A stretch of 64,000 bases of DNA. Source: Saccharicrinis sp963677655. GTDB taxonomy: Bacteria > Bacteroidota > Bacteroidia > Bacteroidales > Marinilabiliaceae. How positions within the stretch are numbered: the stretch's first letter is position 1; each line of letters starts with the position of its first letter. This document shows, one piece after another, positions 1-6,415 of the stretch. Below the pieces are notes generated by a model that did no database searches, was not told where the DNA came from, and saw only the letters and a list, made by a program, of their open reading frames with translations. The stretch lies in assembly GCA_963677655.1 (NCBI GenBank), contig OY782088.1. The stretch is one strand, 5' to 3'. A program made the position numbers and the translations under genes.

Positions 1-169
1 GTTTTATTGGGATGATAGATGGATTTCCTTAGGGCAACAATTAGCATCTTCAAATACGATAATATATAAAGGCGTTCCGTCAAATGCACTTTATTATATT
101 AGAAATTTAACAAAAGGAAAACAAGAAAGAATTTTTATATACAAAGAAGGAGAACAAATATGGTATTAG
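1..169 (+). CDS. C-terminal end of a secreted/outer-membrane protein (5' end outside window)
   Basis: An open frame enters at the left edge (first full codon at base 2) and stops with TAG at 167-169, giving about 55 residues. The tail has the look of a C-terminal beta-sandwich: a W-D-D-R-W-I-S-L-G segment, then N-A-L-Y-Y-I-R-N-L-T-K-G-K-Q-E-R-I-F, ending in E-Q-I-W-Y. I remember similar endings (ALY..RN.TKGKEERIF) in large Bacteroidota extracellular proteins, some with a transglutaminase-like domain, but that is memory and not a search result. It lies 38 bases before the DUF1573 gene on the same strand, so it could belong to the same unit. The function of the whole protein cannot be judged from this fragment. 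Confidence 0.6.
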   Translation, partial: FYWDDRWISLGQQLASSNTIIYKGVPSNALYYIRNLTKGKQERIFIYKEGEQIWY

Positions 170-207
170 ATACAAAATGATCTGAAACCAGAGTGGAAAA
201 TTGATTA

Positions 208-657
208 ATGACATCTAACATGAAATTGAGATACTTTTTAATTCCATTATTAATTATCCTACAGATTTTTATATATGTAGCATATACATCTGAAGAAAAT
301 AAAAAATCTGAAATGCCTATAACAGAAATTTTGATTCATAAAAAGGATGTTAGGCTAGGAATATTAGAACAAAATGTGACAAAGCAAGCCGTTTTTAAAA
401 TTAAAAATGTTGGTTCCAATGCCTTGTTTATTCAGGATGTTGAAACTAGTTGTGGTTGTACAGTTGCTGAATGGACTAAGAAGGCTATAAAACCAGAGGA
501 TGAAGCGATAATAAATATTTCATATGATGCGAAGAATTTAGGTGTGTTTAATAAAACCATTATAGTATTTGCTAATGTTTTAGAATTTCCAATTGAGTTA
601 CATATTTCAGGAGAAGTGAGGAGAAGTAATACTTGCAAATTAGATATTCTTCAATAA
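208..657 (+). CDS. DUF1573-family exported protein
   Basis: The protein has 149 residues, or 145 if the in-frame ATG at 220 is used; that start gives a cleaner K-L-R-Y-F-L-I-P-L-L-I-I-L N-terminal membrane segment. Residues about 45-135 form an Ig-like (ASPM/SPD-2/Hydin-type) domain with the diagnostic DUF1573 centre, T-S-C-G-C-T-V-A-E-W, then K-P-E-D-E-A-I-I-N-I-S-Y and a late F-A-N-V strand. DUF1573 proteins are predicted periplasmic or surface proteins of unknown biochemical role, common in Bacteroidota. It lies 15 bases upstream of the ligase-like membrane protein and is probably co-transcribed with it and the small peptides. No lipobox is seen, so it is probably membrane-anchored or released after cleavage. 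Confidence 0.8.
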   Translation: MTSNMKLRYFLIPLLIILQIFIYVAYTSEENKKSEMPITEILIHKKDVRLGILEQNVTKQAVFKIKNVGSNALFIQDVETSCGCTVAEWTKKAIKPEDEAIINISYDAKNLGVFNKTIIVFANVLEFPIELHISGEVRRSNTCKLDILQ

Positions 658-672
658 TTCTAAAATGATTTT

Positions 673-2652
673 ATGCATCAAACCATCTCAAATAAAATAA
701 ATTTTGCAACACAATTTTTAATTATTGTATTGTTAATGATAAGCTGTTTTGTAATTGATTATAGTTTGTTCAATGGAATAGTTTATGCTAAAGAAATATG
801 GATTCAAGCAGTTTCTGTTTTTATACTAGGCTATTTAATTATTTACATTTTCAATATTAAAGTAATTAACATAAATATAATTGATTTACTTGTTTTTACC
901 TTATTTCTATGGATGGTTGGAATAGACTTTTTTAATATGGAACCATATAGAAATTCAAAAAGCCATATTATAAATATAATTACATACTTTATATTATACT
1001 TATTTTTTAGATTGTTAGGTAAAGACATCCGTAGACTATATGGAATTATTGCTATGTATTTAATGGTTATTGTAGCTCAAGTTATTATAGGGCTCCTTCA
1101 ACTCTACGGAATTATTAACTCTTACCACACTCTTTTTCCTATAACTGGCACTTTTCATAATCCGGGTCCATTTGCTGGATTTATTGTTATTGGCTTGCCA
1201 ATCGCATTAACTCTTTTTTTTATAACCAAATCATATGGAGAAAATAAACATAACATTGGTCAAATAAGCTATATTAACGAGCCATTTACTATTAGAAAAT
1301 GGTGTATAGGTAAAAGAGTTAATGGAAATAAAGTTTTAAAATTCCTTGCGCAGTTTGTAATTGTAATGCTTTTGTTGACATTGCCGGCTACAAAATCCAG
1401 GGCTGCCTGGTTAGGAGCTATTGTAGGATGTCTATTTGTTATATGGAAGTTTAAGGATTATAAAGTTATAAGGCAATGTTTTCCAATTAAGTTAAAAATA
1501 GGTTTTAATAAGAATTTGCAGAGACTGGCTATTGCTACTTTAATATTATTTATTGTTTTTGTAGTTATAGGTGGCTTTTACAAGTTTAAGCAAGGATCGG
1601 CTGATGGTCGTTTATTGATATGGCAGGTTTCATTTGAAATGATTAAAGATAAACCTCTTTTGGGTTGGGGACAAGGAGGCTTTGATGCAAATTATGCAAA
1701 TTATCAGGCGGATTGGTTTAAAAGTGGCAAGGGAACTGCAGCACAGAAAATGATGGCCGGTATGCCAGAAACCCCTTTTAATGAGGTATTACGAATTGCG
1801 ATTAATTATGGTTTAACAGGGATGTTTATCGTAAGCATAATTGGCCTTATTCTTTTTGGGGGAAGGAGTGGAAAAGGGGGCATATTGGAGAAAATACCCT
1901 CTCTTAAGCATTCAAGAATTCTTTTTCAATCTGGTTTGATTTCGATATTCATTTTTTCATTGTTTTCTTATCCATTTGATGTACCATCTATTAGGAGTCA
2001 AATGCTTTTGCTACTTGTTTTATTAGTAAACTTTAGTTCTAATATATACACTGTTAAAATCCCTATATTAAGGTTAGGAAAAAAGAAGTTAATACCATTT
2101 TTTCTATTCGTAAATTTTAAAATTGGAGTTGCTGTTTTTGCTTTTATTGTAGGATTAGCTATATATAGAACTAATATGTCTAAATACATAGGCCTGAGAG
2201 AATGGAATGAATCCTATTTATATTATCAGTATATGGCATATGATGCTTCGGTTGAAAGTTATAACGAGGCTAATCTTCATATCCCAAAAAATGGATTATT
2301 GCTTCAAATGTATGGAAAGTGTTTAGCAATTAAAAAGGAGTATTATACTGCAATTAAAGTTCTATTAGAAGCTAAAAGGTTCTATTCTTCATCAATAATA
2401 GAAATTACTTTAGGTCAATGTTATGAAGCTTTGGGGGAAAATGATATGGCGGAAAGTGCCTTTATTCAGGCAATTAATATGGAACCTGTTAAATTTTACC
2501 CTCTGTATTTACTCACAAAATTATACTATGATACAGATCAAAAAGAAAAAGCATTTGAGTTTTGGGAGAAAATAAAATATAAACAAATCAAAATTCCTTC
2601 AATGGCTATTAGACAAATGAAGGATGAATTAAATCAACTTTTCGAAAAGTAA
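673..2652 (+). CDS. O-antigen ligase-like (Wzy_C) polytopic membrane protein with C-terminal TPR region
   Basis: A 659-residue protein. Residues about 10-490 contain many hydrophobic helices. The Wzy_C signature lies around residues 305-345: G-R-L-L-I-W-Q-V-S-F-E-M-I, then P-L-L-G-W-G-Q-G-G-F. The loop before it has T-K-S-R-A-A-W-L-G, typical of O-antigen ligase/polymerase proteins, which use an undecaprenyl-linked glycan. The last 150 or so residues are soluble and carry TPR-like helices (E-I-T-L-G-Q-C-Y-E-A-L-G, A-F-I-Q-A-I-N-M-E-P). No glycosyltransferase or polysaccharide cluster is near; the next genes are small peptides 32 bases downstream. This suggests either glycan transfer to a protein or peptide, or a role unlike classical LPS ligation. 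That function is inferred from position only. Confidence 0.8.
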   Translation: MHQTISNKINFATQFLIIVLLMISCFVIDYSLFNGIVYAKEIWIQAVSVFILGYLIIYIFNIKVININIIDLLVFTLFLWMVGIDFFNMEPYRNSKSHIINIITYFILYLFFRLLGKDIRRLYGIIAMYLMVIVAQVIIGLLQLYGIINSYHTLFPITGTFHNPGPFAGFIVIGLPIALTLFFITKSYGENKHNIGQISYINEPFTIRKWCIGKRVNGNKVLKFLAQFVIVMLLLTLPATKSRAAWLGAIVGCLFVIWKFKDYKVIRQCFPIKLKIGFNKNLQRLAIATLILFIVFVVIGGFYKFKQGSADGRLLIWQVSFEMIKDKPLLGWGQGGFDANYANYQADWFKSGKGTAAQKMMAGMPETPFNEVLRIAINYGLTGMFIVSIIGLILFGGRSGKGGILEKIPSLKHSRILFQSGLISIFIFSLFSYPFDVPSIRSQMLLLLVLLVNFSSNIYTVKIPILRLGKKKLIPFFLFVNFKIGVAVFAFIVGLAIYRTNMSKYIGLREWNESYLYYQYMAYDASVESYNEANLHIPKNGLLLQMYGKCLAIKKEYYTAIKVLLEAKRFYSSSIIEITLGQCYEALGENDMAESAFIQAINMEPVKFYPLYLLTKLYYDTDQKEKAFEFWEKIKYKQIKIPSMAIRQMKDELNQLFEK

Positions 2653-2684
2653 ATAATAAATTATTAATTAAATTTTTTTACAAA

Positions 2685-2909
2685 ATGAAAAAGAAAGTTT
2701 TAAGAGTAGTTGCAGGTGCAACATTATTTGTTGCTATGGTTATTGGAGTTAACATGAATGAAACCCAAAATCAGTCAACTCTTGTTATGGAAAATATGGC
2801 AAACACGGCGTTAGCTCAATCAGAAGGGAGCATTGTAAATCCATGCATATCAACATACGGGTGTTGTTATTACTATGGATATAGAAAACGTTTTGAATAT
2901 TGTTGGTGA
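2685..2909 (+). CDS. NVEALA-type small peptide 1 (leader plus Cys/Tyr-rich tail)
   Basis: A 74-residue peptide. Residues 1-7 are basic (M-K-K-K-V-L-R), 8-22 hydrophobic, 23-41 polar, then A42-L43-A44 before Q45-S-E-G-S49. The A-x-A is a plausible signal-peptidase site, though unusually far from the hydrophobic stretch. The layout and the N-M-A-N-T-A-L-A block match the NVEALA family of Bacteroidota short peptides as I know it. The 25-residue tail has four cysteines (54, 60, 61, 73) and Tyr at 58, 62-64, 66 and 72. The leader is nearly identical to the two following copies, while the tail lacks their G-C-P-N-G-C motif. It starts only 32 bases after the ligase-like gene, so it is probably in that transcript. 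Function unknown. Confidence 0.85.
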   Translation: MKKKVLRVVAGATLFVAMVIGVNMNETQNQSTLVMENMANTALAQSEGSIVNPCISTYGCCYYYGYRKRFEYCW

Positions 2910-3007
2910 TATTTTATTTTTTCTGTATTCTTTCTGATTTGTTCTGAAGAAAAAAATAGAATATAGTATATACGTTCCTTCGATGGTTTGAAAGATAAGT
3001 TATTTTG

Positions 3008-3021
3008 ACTTTTGCAAAAGT
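3008..3021. promoter_or_regulatory. 14-bp perfect palindrome upstream of peptide 2, possible promoter/operator
   Basis: ACTTTTGCAAAAGT is a perfect palindrome 33 bases before the peptide 2 start. Its left half with the preceding G, GACTTTTGC, is one base off the Bacteroidota -7 box TAnnTTTG(C), and a TTTG lies 16 bases upstream at 2987-2990, shorter than the usual 19-21 spacing. It could be a promoter, an operator, or both. Peptides 1 and 3 have no copy, so peptide 2 may have its own start of transcription. Confidence 0.35.
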
Positions 3022-3054
3022 AACATATATAAATTTAATTTAAAATTTAACAAA

Positions 3055-3285
3055 ATGAAAAAGAAAATTTTAAGAGTAGTTGCAGGAGCAACATTATTGG
3101 TTGCTATGGTTGTTGGAGTTAACATGAATGAAACCCAAAATCAGTCAACTCTTGTTATGGAAAATATGGCAAACACGGCATTTGCTCAGTCAGAGGGAAG
3201 TTTTGGATGTCCTAATGGATGTTTAACAACACAAGGTAGTTGTTATTGTTATGGTTTTCATAAAAAATATGAATACCATTGGTAG
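3055..3285 (+). CDS. NVEALA-type small peptide 2
   Basis: A 76-residue paralogue of the peptides on either side. Residues 1-49 differ from copy 1 at only a few positions (V5I, F15L, I20V, L43F) and end in A42-F43-A44 then Q-S-E-G-S. The tail, residues 50-76, reads F-G-C-P-N-G-C-L-T-T then a Tyr/Cys block (C63-Y-C-Y-G) and ends Y-E-Y-H-W. Cysteines are at 52, 56, 63 and 65. Even synonymous positions of the mid-leader match the other copies, which points to recent duplication or gene conversion. The 145-base gap before it and the hairpin after it suggest separate expression. No modification enzyme of a known RiPP class is adjacent. Confidence 0.85.
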   Translation: MKKKILRVVAGATLLVAMVVGVNMNETQNQSTLVMENMANTAFAQSEGSFGCPNGCLTTQGSCYCYGFHKKYEYHW

Positions 3286-3293
3286 TTATTTAA

Positions 3294-3317
3294 ATGTGGC
3301 CATTTTTTTGGCCACAT
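3294..3317 (+). terminator. Hairpin after peptide 2 (partial terminator or mRNA-stabilising stem)
   Basis: ATGTGGCCA (3294-3302) pairs with TGGCCACAT (3309-3317) around a six-T loop. The stem is perfect, but no T-run follows it, so complete termination is unlikely; it may set the expression ratio between peptide 2 and peptide 3. Confidence 0.5.
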
Positions 3318-3363
3318 ATTAATAATAAATATAATTGTAATTCTTTACCTATTATCATACAAA

Positions 3364-3594
3364 ATGAAAAAGAAAGTTTTAAGAATAGTTGCAGGTGCAA
3401 CATTATTAATTGCTATGGTTGTTGGAGTTAACATGAATGAAACCCAAAATCAGTCAACTCTTGTTATGGAAAATATTGCAAATACGGCATTTGCTCAGTC
3501 AGAAGGGAGCTTTGGATGTCCTAATGGATGTTTAACAACAAGTGGTTGCTGTTATTGCTATGGTTATTGGCCTCGAGAGGAATACCATTGGTAA
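3364..3594 (+). CDS. NVEALA-type small peptide 3
   Basis: A 76-residue paralogue with the same basic-hydrophobic-polar leader ending A42-F43-A44 then Q-S-E-G-S49. Its tail starts F-G-C-P-N-G-C-L-T-T like copy 2, then S-G-C-C-Y-C-Y-G-Y-W and ends E-E-Y-H-W; cysteines are at 52, 56, 62, 63 and 65. Differences from copy 2 concentrate after residue 59, in a stretch changing Q-G-S-C to S-G-C-C and G-F-H-K-K-Y to G-Y-W-P-R-E. A conserved leader with a varied tail is what one expects of secreted or processed peptide families. It is 62 bases upstream of the propeller lipoprotein on the same strand. Function unknown. Confidence 0.85.
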   Translation: MKKKVLRIVAGATLLIAMVVGVNMNETQNQSTLVMENIANTAFAQSEGSFGCPNGCLTTSGCCYCYGYWPREEYHW

Positions 3595-3656
3595 TTATTA
3601 ATTGTTATAGTTTTAAACCATTTATAATAAAAAATAAAATAAAATTTAGATATCAA

Positions 3657-4691
3657 ATGGCAATGAATAAAAAACTTTTTATTAGTATGGCTATTGCTAT
3701 TGTTGTAATTAGCTGTAAGCAATCGGGTGGCAATACCATGATATCCTATAGGGAAAGTGCGAATAAGACCATCAAGCTAAAAGAAAAAATTAAGGGTATA
3801 ACAACTAATTTATATCTGGGGTTTGGTGAATTCAATATTTTTGATGAATATTTTATCTACAATGATTTTAAAACACAAGAAGGTAAGCTTATTTATCTTT
3901 TTAATAAAAATACTTTCGAGCTAATTAGAAATTTTGGTATAAGTGGCAGGGGACCTGGTGAAATAACTCGATTAGGGTCATCTCATTTTTACGATAACAC
4001 TATTTGGGTTGATGATTATGCAAAAAATGTAAAATGGGCATTTCCTCTGGATAGTGTTTTATACAAAAACGATTTTTTACCAAAAAATAAACTTGAACTT
4101 AATCAAGATTTATTTTTAACACAATATGATAATTTAAATGATACAATTGGAGTAGGTATAGCGGTTAAGCCATTGACGTATCATAGTATGGATCAAATAG
4201 TTGCAAAATTGAATTATAATTCAAATATAGTTGAACCATATGGGTATCAATATCCTGGCCTAAAAGAAAACCAAACCTATTCATCTTTGTGTATGTCTGG
4301 AACAAAAGATAAATATGTAAGGTGTTATCGTAATCTTGATTTAATCACAATTTGTAATGCAGACGGTACTTTAGTGACCAATGTTGTTGGTGAGCAATGG
4401 GAAAATATAAAGAAAGAACATAGCGTTTTTTATTTTGGAGTAAATAGCTACAAGAATTATTTTTTAGTTTCTTACTTAGGGGACGAATATGTACATTTGG
4501 ATAAGGATAAAGGTATTGAATCAACATATCCTTCAAAATTGTTAGCTTTTAATTTTAAAGGAGAGTATATAAAAACTTTAGATATAGGTAAAGGATTTAG
4601 CTCATTTTGTGTAGACGAAGATAATAAAAGGGCAATTCTGTTTTTTGAGGATCAAGAAGAGCCATTTGGATATGTTAATTTAGAATTATAA
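3657..4691 (+). CDS. 6-bladed beta-propeller lipoprotein
   Basis: A 344-residue protein from ATG 3657 (or ATG 3663, two codons later). The frame is open back to 3528, but that stretch overlaps peptide 3 and lacks a signal, whereas the chosen start gives a lipoprotein signal, K-K-L-F-I-S-M-A-I-A-I-V-V-I-S then C. The body has repeated beta-strand segments such as L-I-Y-L-F-N-K-N-T-F-E-L-I and G-I-S-G-R-G-P-G-E-I, the latter typical of the Bacteroidota 6-bladed propeller family (TolB-like, DUF5128-type). Such proteins are commonly found next to NVEALA peptides, as I recall. It probably sits on the periplasmic or outer face of the outer membrane and binds a peptide or partner protein; this role is inferred. 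Confidence 0.8.
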   Translation: MAMNKKLFISMAIAIVVISCKQSGGNTMISYRESANKTIKLKEKIKGITTNLYLGFGEFNIFDEYFIYNDFKTQEGKLIYLFNKNTFELIRNFGISGRGPGEITRLGSSHFYDNTIWVDDYAKNVKWAFPLDSVLYKNDFLPKNKLELNQDLFLTQYDNLNDTIGVGIAVKPLTYHSMDQIVAKLNYNSNIVEPYGYQYPGLKENQTYSSLCMSGTKDKYVRCYRNLDLITICNADGTLVTNVVGEQWENIKKEHSVFYFGVNSYKNYFLVSYLGDEYVHLDKDKGIESTYPSKLLAFNFKGEYIKTLDIGKGFSSFCVDEDNKRAILFFEDQEEPFGYVNLEL

Positions 4692-4697
4692 ATCATT

Positions 4698-5231
4698 ATG
4701 AAATTTACTATTGCTATTCTTATTATTGTTTGTTTTATATCATGTAAACGTAAAAATAATATATATGAAGAAATAGAAGAGTCTTTGGGTAAAGAATTGA
4801 ATTTGAGTATTGTAGATACAGTATGGAAAGGGGAACAGCATATTGGATTCAATGAGTTTCGTGAAAAGTATAAATATATTTCAGTAGTGTGCTTAAAAGA
4901 AGGATGCGAACCTTGTTATCCTAATTTTATTAAATGGCAAGAGAAAATGGATTCTGTAGGAATGGCTCCAAACAGTACTCTTCTTTTTGTTATTCAAGGT
5001 GGAAAAACAAAACATTTTCTAAAAGAAGTTCAAAGTATAAAAAAGTTAGAAAGAGATTCTTATGTTGTATATGATAAGAATTTTAAATATAGTTATTACA
5101 ATAAGCAATTTCCTACGTGGGTTGTAAATGCAGGTATTTTGATTAATGAAAGAAATATTGTACGTCTTGTCGGAGCACCATTCGGAAATGAGGAAATGAC
5201 AAAACTGTATAGAGAAATTTGTTCACAGTAA
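4698..5231 (+). CDS. Thioredoxin-fold lipoprotein (TlpA-like)
   Basis: A 177-residue protein starting six bases after the propeller gene. Its lipoprotein signal is K-F-T-I-A-I-L-I-I-V-C-F-I-S then C17. A redox-type motif lies at about residues 68-76, C-L-K-E-G-C-E-P-C-Y, in the position of the thioredoxin C-x-x-C after a beta strand (Y-I-S-V-V), followed by a long helix. The C-terminal half has the fold pattern F-P-T-W-V-V-N-A-G-I-L-I-N, with the cis-Pro loop F-P-T. Close coupling to Cys-rich peptides upstream suggests it forms or reduces their disulfides. That link is inferred from context; the family also includes non-redox members. Confidence 0.7.
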   Translation: MKFTIAILIIVCFISCKRKNNIYEEIEESLGKELNLSIVDTVWKGEQHIGFNEFREKYKYISVVCLKEGCEPCYPNFIKWQEKMDSVGMAPNSTLLFVIQGGKTKHFLKEVQSIKKLERDSYVVYDKNFKYSYYNKQFPTWVVNAGILINERNIVRLVGAPFGNEEMTKLYREICSQ

Positions 5232-5281
5232 ATGCATATAATAATATTAATTACATAACTTATAAGTATTCACTTAATTAA

Positions 5282-6364
5282 ATGAAAAAACACAGAGTTA
5301 TATCTTTTTTAATATTTGTTATTATACAGTATATTATATCAAGTTGTACGTCCTCACAAGCAAACAATCAGAGTAATGATATGTTAAAAAAAACATATAC
5401 TGAAAAAGAGGAAATCATTGTTAAAACTGCATTAGTTAAAAAAGGTACATTTTCGCAAGAATTGATAAGCAATGGAGTTATTGTCGCTGCAGAAAAAGTC
5501 ATATTACCATTTAAAGTAAGTGGTCAAATTATAAAGGTAAATGTACAAGAAGGTGATTTGGTAAAAAAAGACCAGATTATTGCAGAACTTGATCCTTTTG
5601 AATATAAAAAGCAATTGTATGATGCTCAAATTGCATTTGATCAATCTATACTAGATTTTAAAGATTTGTTAATTGGTCATGGTTATACATTGAAAGATAC
5701 AACTACAATTGCTAAAAATGTTTTAAAATCCTTCAAAATACGAAGTAATTATAACAAGGCATATTCAGATTTTTTAGAAGCCAAACATAATTATGAACAA
5801 ACGAAAATAGTATCGCCTATTGCCGGGGTAGTGTCCAATTTGTTAGCTAAAAAATATAACCAGTCGTCGCAATATGATTATTGTTGTCAGGTTATTGATA
5901 TGAATGATATGGAAGTAGAATTTCATGTGTTGGAAGGGGAGTTGAATTTGATTGATAAAGGACAAAATGTAACTGTATTACCCTTTGCATTGCTCAATGT
6001 GGAAATAACGGGTAAGATTATTTCAATCAATCCATTTATCGAAGATGGCTTAATTAAGGTAACGGCGCAGGTCTCCAATCAGGATGGGAAGCTCATTGAT
6101 GGCATGAATGTAAAAATCATGGTAAAAAAAGAGGTTCCTAATTGTGTCATTATTCCTAAGTCGGCTTTACTATACAGGCAAAATCGTAAGGTGGTATTTG
6201 TGTATAAAGAAGGCAAAGCCAATTGGGTGTATGTAGAAACTGCGGATGAAAACAGTGTTGAGGTGTGTATTAACGATGGTAGTTTAAAACCGGGTGATCA
6301 AGTAATTGTAAGTAATAATCTGAATCTGGCGCATGAAAGTCCGGTGAGTTTGGATGAACAGTAA
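5282..6364 (+). CDS. RND efflux periplasmic adaptor (membrane fusion protein), lipoprotein
   Basis: A 360-residue HlyD/AcrA-type adaptor. A lipoprotein signal ends I-I-S-S then C. The lipoyl half-motifs are I-L-P-F-K-V-S-G-Q-I-I-K-V-N-V-Q-E-G-D (about 75-95) and K-I-V-S-P-I-A-G-V-V-S-N (about 175-186), separated by a rather short helical hairpin. The C-terminal beta-barrel and membrane-proximal domains carry P-K-S-A-L-L-Y-R and K-P-G-D-Q-V-I-V. It should bridge the RND permeases downstream to an outer membrane channel. No TolC-like gene is present in the window, so that partner must lie elsewhere. Its TAA stop falls inside the first unit of a heptamer array. Confidence 0.88.
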   Translation: MKKHRVISFLIFVIIQYIISSCTSSQANNQSNDMLKKTYTEKEEIIVKTALVKKGTFSQELISNGVIVAAEKVILPFKVSGQIIKVNVQEGDLVKKDQIIAELDPFEYKKQLYDAQIAFDQSILDFKDLLIGHGYTLKDTTTIAKNVLKSFKIRSNYNKAYSDFLEAKHNYEQTKIVSPIAGVVSNLLAKKYNQSSQYDYCCQVIDMNDMEVEFHVLEGELNLIDKGQNVTVLPFALLNVEITGKIISINPFIEDGLIKVTAQVSNQDGKLIDGMNVKIMVKKEVPNCVIIPKSALLYRQNRKVVFVYKEGKANWVYVETADENSVEVCINDGSLKPGDQVIVSNNLNLAHESPVSLDEQ

Positions 6365-6414
6365 TCAGTAATCAGTTATTTTGCTAAGAGCTAAAAGCTA
6401 AGAGCTAAAAAATA
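6359..6414 (+). repeat. Heptanucleotide array filling the adaptor-RND junction
   Basis: Eight consecutive 7-mers: CAGTAAT, CAGTAAT, CAGTTAT, TTTGCTA, AGAGCTA, AAAGCTA, AGAGCTA, AAAAATA. The phase is unbroken. The adaptor stop codon lies in the first unit, and the permease ATG follows one base after the last. The whole intergenic spacer is therefore repeat-derived. Confidence 0.8.
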
Positions 6415-6415
6415 A

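Noticed and set aside
3528..3656. N-terminal extension of the propeller lipoprotein
   Set aside because: It overlaps the end of peptide 3 and would hide the lipoprotein signal that starts at 3657.
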